Assembly: GCA_003170275.1 (NCBI GenBank)
Contig: PNAM01000074.1
Location: 1-64,000 of the forward strand
Reading direction: 5' to 3'
Origin: Myxococcales bacterium
GTDB lineage: Bacteria > Myxococcota_A > Polyangia > Palsa-1104
Length of the DNA: 64,000 nt
Positions within the stretch are counted from its first letter, which is position 1; every line of letters begins with the position of its first letter. The notes below the pieces were generated by a model. It made no database searches. It worked only from the letters and a program-made list of their open reading frames with translations, and was not told the DNA's origin. A program made the position numbers and the translations under genes. Shown here piece by piece: positions 14,539 through 22,853 of the stretch.

Positions 14539-17496
14539 TCACGGGGCCGGCGACGGCCGATTGGCCACCACCAGCAGGTGATCGAGCTCGGCGAGCGGCG
14601 TCGCCCCGGCGCCTTCGACGCGCAGCTCGAGCTCGCCGCCGCGCGCCGCGATCGCACCCGGCGGGAGCGCGATGCGCAGCTCGGCGAAGCGCGCGGTGAG
14701 CGGCACGCGCGCGAACGGCCGGCCGTCGACGGCCAGCGTCTCGACCACCGGACCGTCGGCGAGCGAGCGCACGCGCACCAACACCACTGCGCCGCCGATG
14801 CTGATCGTCCCGGCCGGCACCCGCAGGCGAACTGGCGCCTCGAGCTGCGGGCAGGTGGTCGCGTCCGCGAATCGATTCTCGTCGGCGCGATGGGTGCAGG
14901 CGAAGTCGAGGCCGGCGACGCGCGGCGTGCCGCGGGCGTGCAGGCGGACCAGCGCTTCGGACGCGAACGGCAGGGGCGGATCGGCCGCGGCAGCGGACGC
15001 CAGCCGATCGATCGTCAGCGCGTCGACGAGCCCGGGGTGGCGCGCGCCGGCCAGCGCGAGCGCCCACGCGAGGTTTTGCCGTCCGTCGTCGTACGGCTCG
15101 TCGGCGAAGCGCGCGGCCAAGAAGCGTGCGGCCTGCGCGGAGCCGGTTCGCTCGGCGATCCGTCCCAGCGCCAGGTACGCGTCAGAGCGCGCCTTGAGAT
15201 CTGCGAGCGCACGCGCTTCGATGGCCGGCACCGCCTCCTCTCCGGCGAGGAACCCGAGGTAGTGCAGCGCGTGCCGGCGCGAGGTCACGTCGATGTCGAA
15301 GGTGGTCTCGAGCAGCGCGGGCACGGCGCCCGGATCGCGCAGCCGTCCCAGCCCGAGCGCCGCGCGCCGGCGCAACGCGGGAACCTCGAGCAGCGCGCGC
15401 AGCGATGGCAGCGCCGCCGAATCGGCGAGCTCGGCGAGCGCCAGCGCCGCCTCCGCCGCGACCGCGCGCGCGGGATCGTCCAGCGCCGCGCGCAGGGCCG
15501 GGAGCGCCGCCGGCACCTCGGCTTCGGCGAGCGCACGTGCCGCCGCCAACCGTTCGGCCGCCGGGCGGCGCGCGTCGCCGAGCGTCTGGATCAGCGCGTC
15601 CGGCGACGAAAGGTTGAACCATTGCGTGAGCGACGCGTGCAGCGAGGCGACCAGCTCCGGACGCTCGCCGGCGCGGTTGCGTGCCTCGGCGGGATCGCTG
15701 GTCAGGTCGTACAGCTCGTCGACGTCTCCGTGCTGATCGTGGATCAGCTTCCAGCCGCCGCGCACCAGCAGGCGTCGCGAATGTTCCTCGGCGTGCGCGT
15801 CGCGCACGGGCGCCGGCGCGGATCCGAACAGCCCGGTCAGGCTGCGGCCCTCGAGCTCACCGGAGCGCGCCACGCCGAGCAGCTCGAGCACGGTCGGCAT
15901 CACGTCGACCAATTCGACCGGCGCCTCGACCGCGCGCGGTCCGAGCGGCGCTGCGCCGATCGTGAACAGCGCCAGCGGCACGTGGATCTGCTCTTCATAC
16001 AGCGAGGTGCCGTGGTACGCGCCGCCGTGCTCGCCGAACTCCTCGCCGTGATCGGCGGTGAGCACCACCAGGGTCGGGCGGACGCCGTCGCGCATCCCGG
16101 CGGCCACGCCGTCGAGCAGCCGCGCGATCTCGCGATCGGTGTAGGCGACCTCGCTGTCGTAGCGTGCGCGCGCCGGCGCGTCGTCGGGCACGCCGTGCGC
16201 CACGTACGGCTCGTGCGGGTCGAAGTAGTGCACCCAGGTGAAGGTGCGCGGCGCCGAGCGAAAGCGCGGCGCGGCCAGGCGGGCGAGCACCGCGTCGGTG
16301 AGCGCGTGCGCGTCGAGGGTGCGCGTGTCGGTCCATTCGAAGCCAAAGCGCGAGCGCGCGTAGTGTTCGAGCGCCGAGCGCCCGTCGAAGAACAGGCCGG
16401 CCGGATAAAACGCGTCGGTGAACCAGTGCTGGCGGAGCAGGATCTCGGCGAGCGTGGCGTGGGCGCCGGGCCCCTGCGCGGAGGGCAGGGTGGGTTGCGA
16501 CGCCGCGAGCCGCGCCGGATGGGTCGAGGTGAGCAGCGAGGTGATCGAGAACGCGGTCTGCGGCGCCTGCGCATACGCGCGCTGAAAGCGGATCGCGCCG
16601 GGCGCGCGCGCGGCGACTTGCGGAAGCGGTCGATCGGCGCGCAGCGCGTCGACGGTGATCAACAAGAGGTTCGCATCGCCCAGGTCGGGCCGGGCCGGGC
16701 CGGGACCTTCGGGCGCGCGCGCAGCGGCCTGCGCGGCGCCGTCCGGAAGCGCGAGCGGAGTCGGGTGGAGGCGCGCGATCGCGTCGAAGAGGAGCGAAGC
16801 CGAGGGCGCTTGCGTGCGCGCGAGGAAGCGGCCGTTGCTGGAGCCTTGCTGCAGCCCGAACGAGAGCGCGCCCAGGAGCACCGCCGCCGTCCACGCGCGC
16901 ACCAGACCGGGCGTCGCAATGGTTGAACCATTGTCGGAATTGGTTGAACCATTGAGCGACCGTGCGATCAGCCACACCGCGCCCGCCACGCCGAGCCCGC
17001 GCACCGACGGATAGAGCCGCGCCGGCAGCCAAGCGTTGGCGACCGCCAGCGCGACGCCCGCCGCCCCGAACGCGACGCGCCCGAACGCGACGCGCCCGAA
17101 CGCGACGCGCCCGAACGCCATGCCCTCCGCGGCGCGGAGCAGCCCTGCGTAGCCGAGCACCAGCCCGACCAACGCCGCCAGGGGAGCGGCCCGGCCGAGG
17201 AGCGCGTGGGCGTTGTGCGTCTGACCGAGATCGACGGCCAGGAACACAATCACCGGCGCGGCCGCGGCCAACGCTGCCCACGCCCGCCGCTTGGGGAGTA
17301 GCCGCACGGCCAGGACGCCGAACGACCAGCACACTGCCGCCGCCATCATCAGCGCCGCCAACACCGCCGCCATCGCGCCGGCGCGCTCGCCCGCCGAGCC
17401 CCACGCGCGCCCAAGCGCGACGCAGTCCGCGGCGCCCACCAGCGCGGCGGCGCCGAGCGCGGCGGCGAGCGAAATTCCGCGACGGGCGGGCTGCAT
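14539..17496 (-). CDS. Membrane-bound sulfatase/phosphatase-superfamily protein with HEAT-like repeats
   Basis: A 985-residue protein with four regions. (1) About seven transmembrane helices in residues 8-215. (2) An alkaline-phosphatase/sulfatase domain from LLLITVDALRADR (Asp283) through HYFDPHEPY and TADHGEEFGEHGG. (3) Armadillo/HEAT-like Ala/Leu/Arg repeats at about 650-850. (4) A small beta-rich C-terminal domain. The sulfatase Cys/Ser-x-Pro-x-Arg signature is absent; the nucleophile segment reads APQTAFSITSLLTS, as in phosphoethanolamine or phosphoglycerol transferase-like members. Two in-frame ATGs 21 bases apart could start it; the inner one is chosen. Three tandem 15-bp repeats encode GRVAF in a membrane region. 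A periplasmic transferase acting on lipid or glycan is possible; the substrate is unknown. Confidence 0.75.
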   Translation of the reverse strand: MQPARRGISLAAALGAAALVGAADCVALGRAWGSAGERAGAMAAVLAALMMAAAVCWSFGVLAVRLLPKRRAWAALAAAAPVIVFLAVDLGQTHNAHALLGRAAPLAALVGLVLGYAGLLRAAEGMAFGRVAFGRVAFGRVAFGAAGVALAVANAWLPARLYPSVRGLGVAGAVWLIARSLNGSTNSDNGSTIATPGLVRAWTAAVLLGALSFGLQQGSSNGRFLARTQAPSASLLFDAIARLHPTPLALPDGAAQAAARAPEGPGPARPDLGDANLLLITVDALRADRPLPQVAARAPGAIRFQRAYAQAPQTAFSITSLLTSTHPARLAASQPTLPSAQGPGAHATLAEILLRQHWFTDAFYPAGLFFDGRSALEHYARSRFGFEWTDTRTLDAHALTDAVLARLAAPRFRSAPRTFTWVHYFDPHEPYVAHGVPDDAPARARYDSEVAYTDREIARLLDGVAAGMRDGVRPTLVVLTADHGEEFGEHGGAYHGTSLYEEQIHVPLALFTIGAAPLGPRAVEAPVELVDVMPTVLELLGVARSGELEGRSLTGLFGSAPAPVRDAHAEEHSRRLLVRGGWKLIHDQHGDVDELYDLTSDPAEARNRAGERPELVASLHASLTQWFNLSSPDALIQTLGDARRPAAERLAAARALAEAEVPAALPALRAALDDPARAVAAEAALALAELADSAALPSLRALLEVPALRRRAALGLGRLRDPGAVPALLETTFDIDVTSRRHALHYLGFLAGEEAVPAIEARALADLKARSDAYLALGRIAERTGSAQAARFLAARFADEPYDDGRQNLAWALALAGARHPGLVDALTIDRLASAAAADPPLPFASEALVRLHARGTPRVAGLDFACTHRADENRFADATTCPQLEAPVRLRVPAGTISIGGAVVLVRVRSLADGPVVETLAVDGRPFARVPLTARFAELRIALPPGAIAARGGELELRVEGAGATPLAELDHLLVVANRPSPAP
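15608..15624. repeat. Degenerate copy D of the CAATGG palindrome
   Basis: GAAAGGTTGAACCATTG: the right arm and centre match the 17-bp palindrome, while three left-arm bases differ. On the gene strand it encodes Gln-Trp-Phe-Asn, so codon choice alone may explain it. Confidence 0.4.
16917..16954. repeat. Two tandem copies (B and C) of the CAATGG palindrome
   Basis: Copy B (16917-16933) is identical to the 17-bp palindrome at 3176. Copy C (16938-16954) has AATTGGTT as its left arm and a perfect right arm. They are four bases apart, inside the sulfatase-like gene, and in the same reading frame, giving two Asn-Gly-Ser-Thr peptides. Confidence 0.75.
17065..17117. repeat. 15-bp tandem repeat, about 3.5 units
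   Basis: The unit CCCGAACGCGACGCG occurs three times in direct succession and then as a partial fourth copy. The period keeps frame and encodes Gly-Arg-Val-Ala-Phe repeats between membrane helices of the sulfatase-like protein. Such an array can change length by slippage. Confidence 0.85.
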
Positions 17497-17527
17497 GGCG
17501 TCACGAGGATATGGCATAACCAGGCCC

Positions 17528-19744
17528 GTGAGTAACGACCTGAATCCCGCCCAGGCGGAGGCGGTGGCGTACCACGAGGGACCGCTCCTGATCCTCGCCG
17601 GCGCGGGCTCGGGCAAGACGCGGGTGATCACCCACCGGATCGGCGAGCTGCTCCGTCGCGGGGTTCCGCCGTGGCGCATCCTGGCGGTCACGTTCACCAA
17701 CAAGGCCGCCGGCGAGATGCGCCAGCGCATCCAGAAAGTGGTCGGCGAGCGCGCGTCCGCCGCCTGGATGGGCACCTTCCACTCCACCTCCGCGCGGCTG
17801 TTGCGCATGTACGCCGAGCGCGCCGGGCTGTCGAAGGACTTCGTGATCTTCGACGACGGCGATCAGAAGTCGATCATGTCGCGCGTGCTCAAGGACCTGG
17901 GCGTGGCCGACCGCTTCGCCACGCCGCGCGCGATGCTGAGCGCCATCGACGGCGCCAAGAACCGCGGCCTCGGACCGGCCGAGTTCGAGGGCAACGACTA
18001 CTTCAGCGACATCGTCGCGCGCGTCTACCCGGTCTATCAGGAGCGGCTCGAGCGGGCCAACGGGGTCGACTTTGGCGATCTGCTGCTCAAGGCGATGTGG
18101 CTGTGCGAGCGCGACCAGGAGATCGGGCCCAAGCTCGCCGAGAAGTTCGATCACGTGCTGGTCGACGAGTTTCAGGACACCAACCGCGTGCAGTATCGGC
18201 TGGTCAAGCACCTGTCGAGCCGCACCCACAACCTGTGCGTGGTGGGCGACGACGATCAATCGATCTATCGCTGGCGCGGGGCGGACCTGCGCAACATCCT
18301 CGACTTCGAGCGCGATCACCAGGGCACGCACACCGTCAAGCTCGAGCAGAACTATCGCTCGACGCAGACCATCCTCGACGCGGCCAACGCGGTGATCGCG
18401 CGCAACCAGTTTCGCAAGGACAAGCGGCTGTTCACCGAGATCGGCGGCGGCGAGCCGATCCTGTACCACACCGCCGAGGACGAGCGGCGCGAGGCGGAGT
18501 TCGTGGTGCGCGCGATCCGCAAGCTCGAGCTCGAAGACGGGCGCACCCCCGAGGACTTCGCGGTGTTCTATCGCACGCACGCGCAGTCTCGCGTGCTGGA
18601 AGAGGCGATGCTGGCCGCCGATCTGCCGTACGCGATCATCGGCGGCACGCGTTTCTATGACCGCGCCGAGGTGAAGGATCTGCTCGGCTACCTGCGCGTG
18701 ATCGCCAACCCCGCCGACGAGGTCTCGCTCGAGCGCATCGTCAACCGCCCGACGCGCGGCATCGGCGATACGACGTACGAGAAGGTGGTCGAGCGGGCGC
18801 GCGCGGACAACACGACGGTGTGGGAGGCGATGCGCGCGGTGGCGCATCCGTCGGATCCGACGCTGGCCGGCGCGTCGCGCCGAAAGCTGGCGTCGTTCGT
18901 CGAGCTGATGGAGGACCTGCAGGGCTTCGCGGGCACCATCGGCGGCCTGGCCGAAGCGGCGCTCGAGCGCTCGGGCTATCTCGAGCGGCTGGCGGCGGAG
19001 AGCTCGCACGACAGCCAGGATCGGATCGAGAACCTGATGGAGCTGGTCGGCTCGATCAAGGACTTCGAACAGGAGGCCGAGGCGCAGGAGGGCCAGCCGC
19101 CGACGCTGGTGGGCTACCTCGAGCGCGTGTCGCTGGTGTCGCCGGCGGACGAGAAGCCGCGCGGCGTGACCATGATGACGGTGCACGCGGCGAAGGGGCT
19201 GGAGTTCCCGGTGGTGTTCGTCACCGGCCTCGAGGACGGCGTGTTTCCCAGCCTGCGCAACGGCGAAGACCTCGAGGCGATCGAGGAGGAGCGGCGGCTG
19301 GCATACGTCGCGATCACGCGTGCGCGCGAGCGGCTGTTCCTCACCAACGCGCGCGAGCGCCGGCTGTTCGGCCAGGACGCGCGGCCGTTTCGCGAGAGCC
19401 GGTTCCTCGCCGACATTCCCGACGCGTGCATCGCGCGGCCGGTCGCCAGGCCCGCGCGGCCGCAGTGGGGCGGCTCGGCCGGCGCGCCGCCGATGGGCAA
19501 GCGTCCGGCGCCGCGGGTCGAGGCGCGTGACGCGGGCATTCGCGTCGAGTACGACAGCGACGGGAGCGGCGGCGGCGACGAGGCGGAGAGCGCGTTCCGC
19601 CTCGGCCAGCGCGTGCGCCATCCGATGTTCGGCGAGGGCGAGGTGCGCGGCTTCACCGGCGAGGGGCGCGAGCTCAAGCTCACGGTCTACTTCCCGTCGA
19701 TCGGTCCGAAGACGATCGTCGCGCGCTTCGTCGAGGTGGTGTAG
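17528..19744 (+). CDS. pcrA: ATP-dependent 3'-5' DNA helicase UvrD/PcrA
   Basis: A 738-residue superfamily 1 helicase for nucleotide excision repair, mismatch repair and replication-fork clearance. Motifs in order: Walker A GAGSGKT (25-31), motif Ia TFTNKAAGEM, Walker B DEFQDTN, motif III GDDDQSIYRWRGA, motif IV EQNYRS, motif V TVHAAKGLEF and motif VI VAITRARERL. The C-terminal tail ends in a Tudor-like segment (LGQRVRHPMFGEGEV), as in PcrA proteins. The GTG start gives MSNDLNPAQAEAV, the canonical beginning; the frame is open further upstream, but that part reads antisense to the divergent gene. A CATAAC hexamer lies seven bases before the start, so the message could be leaderless. The DUF2062 gene follows after four bases. 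Confidence 0.95.
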   Translation: MSNDLNPAQAEAVAYHEGPLLILAGAGSGKTRVITHRIGELLRRGVPPWRILAVTFTNKAAGEMRQRIQKVVGERASAAWMGTFHSTSARLLRMYAERAGLSKDFVIFDDGDQKSIMSRVLKDLGVADRFATPRAMLSAIDGAKNRGLGPAEFEGNDYFSDIVARVYPVYQERLERANGVDFGDLLLKAMWLCERDQEIGPKLAEKFDHVLVDEFQDTNRVQYRLVKHLSSRTHNLCVVGDDDQSIYRWRGADLRNILDFERDHQGTHTVKLEQNYRSTQTILDAANAVIARNQFRKDKRLFTEIGGGEPILYHTAEDERREAEFVVRAIRKLELEDGRTPEDFAVFYRTHAQSRVLEEAMLAADLPYAIIGGTRFYDRAEVKDLLGYLRVIANPADEVSLERIVNRPTRGIGDTTYEKVVERARADNTTVWEAMRAVAHPSDPTLAGASRRKLASFVELMEDLQGFAGTIGGLAEAALERSGYLERLAAESSHDSQDRIENLMELVGSIKDFEQEAEAQEGQPPTLVGYLERVSLVSPADEKPRGVTMMTVHAAKGLEFPVVFVTGLEDGVFPSLRNGEDLEAIEEERRLAYVAITRARERLFLTNARERRLFGQDARPFRESRFLADIPDACIARPVARPARPQWGGSAGAPPMGKRPAPRVEARDAGIRVEYDSDGSGGGDEAESAFRLGQRVRHPMFGEGEVRGFTGEGRELKLTVYFPSIGPKTIVARFVEVV

Positions 19745-19748
19745 CGCC

Positions 19749-20852
19749 ATGATTCGCGCGTTGCGCCGGCGCGTCCACGAGCTGGGGCGTCACCTGTTGC
19801 ACGAGCACACCGCGCCGTCGCGCCTGGCCGCGGCGGTGCTGCTCGGCTGCGTGGTCGGCTGCACGCCGCTGTTCGGGTTCCACTTCCTGGTGTGCATCGC
19901 GCTGGCCTGGCTGCTGCGGCTCAACCAGCTGGTGGTCTACGGCGCGGCCAACATCTCGATCCCGCCGATGATCCCGTTCATCGGCTTCGCGTCGGTGCAG
20001 CTCGGCGAGCGCATCCTGCACCGTCGCTGGCTGGCGGTGCACGTGGCCGACTTCAGCTGGCGCAACGCGCACGCGCTCGCGCGCAGCTTCTTCGTCGACT
20101 GGCTGGTGGGCGGGCTGGTGGTGGGCGGGACCGTCGGGCTGGTCGGCGCGGGCGTGGTGTACCGGGTGCTGCGCGCGCGGCGGGCGACGCATCGTGCGAA
20201 CGATCCGGTGCTCTCGGCGATCGCGCTGGCGCGCACCCGCTATCGCACGCTGCACCGTCGCTGGTGGCTGTACGCGTACCTGAAGTATCGGCTCGATCCG
20301 TGTTACCGCACGATCGCGCCGCTGGTGCCGCCAGGGGCGTTCACCGTCGATCTCGGCTCGGGGCTGGGCATGCTGCCGGTGTTGCTCGGCGTGCTCGGCG
20401 ACGGGCGCCGCGCGCTGGGCATCGAGTGGGACGCGGCCAAGGTCGCCTGCGGCATCCACGCGGCGAACGGCCTGCCCGGCGTCGAGATCGTCGAAGGCGA
20501 CGCGCGCTCGCATCCGCTCCCCGCCTGCGACGTGATCACGCTCGTCGACATGCTCCACTACTACGACGCCGACACCCAACGCGCGCTGCTCGCTCGCTGC
20601 CGCGCCGCGCTCTCCCCCGGTGGCAAGCTGCTCATCCGCGAGGGCGATCGCCAGAAAACCGGCGGCGCCCGCTGGACCCGCTTCGTCGAAAAAACCGTCA
20701 CCCGCCTCGGCTGGAACCACGGCCCCTCCGTCCGCTTCCGCCCCATCTCCGAGATCCGCGCCGACCTCGAGTCGCTCGGCTTCACCGTCACCCACGACGA
20801 GGTCGCCGGCCAGCTCCACCCCGGCAACGTCCTACTGGTGGGGACGGTGTGA
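19749..20852 (+). CDS. DUF2062 membrane domain fused to SAM-dependent methyltransferase
   Basis: A 367-residue two-part protein. Residues about 20-145 form a DUF2062 domain: a Gly-rich hydrophobic segment (LGCVVGCTPLFGFH), NISIPPMIPF and a second pair of helices. Residues about 180-365 form a class I methyltransferase: VDLGSGLGMLP (SAM-binding motif I), an acidic IEWD end of strand 2, EGDARSHPL, and LVDMLHYYD in the motif IV region, which is typical of small-molecule rather than rRNA methyltransferases. The substrate is unknown. The ATG is four bases after the helicase stop. DUF2062 is often found as a stand-alone protein or next to glycosyltransferases, so a fusion to a methyltransferase suggests modification of a membrane-bound lipid or glycolipid. 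That role is inference. Confidence 0.8.
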   Translation: MIRALRRRVHELGRHLLHEHTAPSRLAAAVLLGCVVGCTPLFGFHFLVCIALAWLLRLNQLVVYGAANISIPPMIPFIGFASVQLGERILHRRWLAVHVADFSWRNAHALARSFFVDWLVGGLVVGGTVGLVGAGVVYRVLRARRATHRANDPVLSAIALARTRYRTLHRRWWLYAYLKYRLDPCYRTIAPLVPPGAFTVDLGSGLGMLPVLLGVLGDGRRALGIEWDAAKVACGIHAANGLPGVEIVEGDARSHPLPACDVITLVDMLHYYDADTQRALLARCRAALSPGGKLLIREGDRQKTGGARWTRFVEKTVTRLGWNHGPSVRFRPISEIRADLESLGFTVTHDEVAGQLHPGNVLLVGTV

Positions 20853-20853
20853 G

Positions 20854-22008
20854 CTAGTCGGGTTGGAGGATGGTGGTGAGCTTGACGTCTTGCTCGGCGG
20901 AGCCGCGGCGGACGTGGAGCGTGACCAGCTTGTTGACGCCGGCATTGGCAGAGAGCCAGCGCAGGCGCTCGGCGTCGTCGATGACCACGCCGTCGAACTT
21001 GAGCACGATGTCGCCGCGCTGCAGCCCGGCGCGCATGGCCGGGCTGCCGGGGACCACCTGGCCGATCAGCGCGCCTACCGGGAGCTCGATGCCGACCGCG
21101 TGCGGGTCGACCGGGCGCAGGCCGAGCCAGCCGCGCTGCACGCGCTTGAACTTGCGCAGATCCGCGACCACGTTCTTGGCCATGTTGACCGGCACCGCGA
21201 ACGCCAGCCCCTGCGCCTTGGCGTTGATCGCGGTGTTGATGCCGACGACTTCGCCGCGCATGTTGAGCAGCGGCCCGCCCGAGTTGCCCGGGTTGATCGC
21301 GCAGTCGGTCTGGATGAAGTCCCAGTAGCCGCGGTTGAGCCCGCCGCCCAGCTCGTCGCCGCGCCGCCCCTTGGCGCTGACGATGCCCGCCGTCACCGTC
21401 GACGACAGCCCGTACGGCTGGCCGATCGCGACCACCCACTCGCCCACCTCGAGCGCGTCCGAATCGCCGAGCGGCACCGGCTGCAGGTCCTTGGCGTCGA
21501 TCTTCAGGAGCGCCACGTCGGTGGCCGGATCGCGCGCCACCACGCGCGCCTTGAACTCGCGCTTGTCGTCGAGCTTGATGGTGATCTCGTCGGCGACCCG
21601 CCCGCCCAGCTCCTCGGGCGCGACCACGTGGTTGTTGGTGATGATGTCGCCGTCGGCGGAGACGATGAACCCCGACCCGAGCGACTGCGCCTTCTGATCG
21701 GGCGGCTGCACCAGCTGATAGAACGGGCTGTCCTCGCCGTAGGGAAACACCGCCATCGGCCGCTGGTGGATGAGTGCCAGCGAGTGGATGTTGACCACCG
21801 ACGCGCGCGCCCGCTTGACCAGCTGCACGAACGATCCCGGCGCGCCCGGCACCGGCACCAGCGGCTGCGGCGCCGGCTGCGCGGGCAGCGTGGCGATCGG
21901 CGCGGCGGGCAGCGGCTGCGGGCTCGACTCCGAGCGGCGCGAGCAGCCGGTCGCGGCCAGCAGCAACAGCGCGGTGAGCGCCGGGCTAAGGCTTGTTCGC
22001 CGCGACAT
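20854..22008 (-). CDS. Lipoprotein HtrA/Deg-type serine protease with one PDZ domain
   Basis: A 384-residue trypsin-fold protease for periplasmic quality control. The signal peptide ends in a lipobox LAATGC (Cys22), so the protein is membrane-anchored, unlike soluble DegP. The catalytic triad is complete: His127 in TNNHVV, Asp164 in DPATDVALLKI, and Ser243 in GNSGGPLL. One PDZ domain follows (GLRPVDPHAVGIELP through GDIVLKFDG), fewer than the two of DegP/DegQ. It is the last gene of an operon with DUF1844, Hsp20 and a 58-residue protein; its start lies 23 bases inside the DUF1844 gene, so it is probably translationally coupled. DegS-like signalling is an alternative role. Confidence 0.9.
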   Translation of the reverse strand: MSRRTSLSPALTALLLLAATGCSRRSESSPQPLPAAPIATLPAQPAPQPLVPVPGAPGSFVQLVKRARASVVNIHSLALIHQRPMAVFPYGEDSPFYQLVQPPDQKAQSLGSGFIVSADGDIITNNHVVAPEELGGRVADEITIKLDDKREFKARVVARDPATDVALLKIDAKDLQPVPLGDSDALEVGEWVVAIGQPYGLSSTVTAGIVSAKGRRGDELGGGLNRGYWDFIQTDCAINPGNSGGPLLNMRGEVVGINTAINAKAQGLAFAVPVNMAKNVVADLRKFKRVQRGWLGLRPVDPHAVGIELPVGALIGQVVPGSPAMRAGLQRGDIVLKFDGVVIDDAERLRWLSANAGVNKLVTLHVRRGSAEQDVKLTTILQPD

Positions 22009-22246
22009 ACTTCATCCGCAGGTCGAGGAGTAGCTGCTCGAGCAGCTCGGCCTCTTCCTTGGTCAGGTTTCCGCGCGTGCGCTCGCGCAGCATGCCCAGG
22101 ATGTCGATGGTCTGCTTGGCCATCGGCAGGCTGCGGTGCTCCTCGGTGGCGTTGGGGTGCTTCACCTCGCCGAGATGCACCAGCGCGCTGGTCGCCAGCG
22201 ACATCACGAAGGTCCCGAAATCGATCTCCGGCAGCGTCTCGCTCAT
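21986..22246 (-). CDS. DUF1844 family small protein
   Basis: An 86-residue acidic, helical protein matching the DUF1844 pattern: an N-terminal DFGTFVMSLATSALVHLGE helix followed by NLTKEEAELLEQLLLDLRMKY. Function is not established for the family. The start ATG overlaps the Hsp20 stop (ATGA), and the end overlaps the HtrA start. The fixed position between a chaperone and a protease suggests a part in proteostasis, but this is inferred from context only. Confidence 0.8.
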   Translation of the reverse strand: MSETLPEIDFGTFVMSLATSALVHLGEVKHPNATEEHRSLPMAKQTIDILGMLRERTRGNLTKEEAELLEQLLLDLRMKYVAANKP

Positions 22247-22605
22247 TGTCCCCTCGGAATCACCACGGTGAGCACGCCGTCCTCGAACGTCACCTTGCGA
22301 CGCGCGGCATCCGCGCCGCCCGGCAGCGCCACCTGGCACTGGAACTCGCCGTAGGTGCGCTCGAGGCGGAAGTAGTCGACGCCGTCGCCGCCCTGTCCGG
22401 GAAAGCTGCGCTGGCCGTGCACCAACAGCGTCGAGTCACGCGCCTCGACCGCCACCGCGTTCTCCGCCACGCCGGGGAGCTCGACGGTGATCACCACTTT
22501 TTTGTCGGTCGAATAGACGTCGGCGGGGGGCGAAAACGCGCGCCCGAGAGCCGCCTCGCGCAAGAGCGCGAGCATTGCGAGATCGTCCCGGTCCTGCAAA
22601 CTCAT
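22243..22605 (-). CDS. Hsp20/alpha-crystallin family small heat shock protein
   Basis: A 120-residue small heat shock protein, a holdase that binds unfolding proteins. The alpha-crystallin domain begins at PPADVYSTDKKVVITVELPGV and runs to VTFEDGVLTVVIP, ending in a V-x-I-type motif. The N-terminal arm is only about 25 residues and there is almost no C-terminal extension, so large oligomers may not form. The stop overlaps the DUF1844 start (ATGA). It is the second gene of a four-gene operon with the 58-residue protein upstream. No CIRCE element was seen before the operon. Confidence 0.88.
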   Translation of the reverse strand: MSLQDRDDLAMLALLREAALGRAFSPPADVYSTDKKVVITVELPGVAENAVAVEARDSTLLVHGQRSFPGQGGDGVDYFRLERTYGEFQCQVALPGGADAARRKVTFEDGVLTVVIPRGQ

Positions 22606-22619
22606 GGGACGCGAGTGTA

Positions 22620-22796
22620 CTACTCCGCGTTGCTGTCGTCTTCTTCGTCGAGCACCGCAGGCGCGGCCTTGTCCGCCACGTCCGGCAAGGTCTTCAGGTG
22701 CTTCTCGACGTCCTTCTTGTTGAGCAGGCCGTGGCGGATTCGCCGCTCGAGCAGCCGCACGTCCCAAAAGCGGGGGTCTTCACGCGAGATGGTCAT
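22620..22796 (-). CDS. Small charged protein, function unknown
   Basis: A 58-residue protein starting MTISREDPRFWDVRLLERR, basic in the middle (RRIRHGLLNKKDVEKHL) and acidic at the end. No known domain is recognised. The ATG chosen is preceded by a longer in-frame ATG 12 codons upstream that would add a non-conserved-looking tail. It leads the Hsp20-DUF1844-HtrA operon with a 14-base gap, so it is likely expressed with the chaperone genes. Confidence 0.6.
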   Translation of the reverse strand: MTISREDPRFWDVRLLERRIRHGLLNKKDVEKHLKTLPDVADKAAPAVLDEEDDSNAE

Positions 22797-22838
22797 CCGC
22801 GGGTGATTACCTGATGGCGACGCCAGCGTCAAGCGACA

Positions 22839-22852
22839 GCCATTACAATGGC
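22839..22852. promoter_or_regulatory. 14-bp inverted repeat at head of the Hsp20 operon
   Basis: GCCATT-AC-AATGGC lies one base beyond the stop codon of the SH3/NlpC gene and 43 bases upstream of the Hsp20-operon start (both minus strand). It could be an operator for the operon or part of the end of the upstream gene. There is no U-rich tract. Confidence 0.35.
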
Positions 22853-22853
22853 G

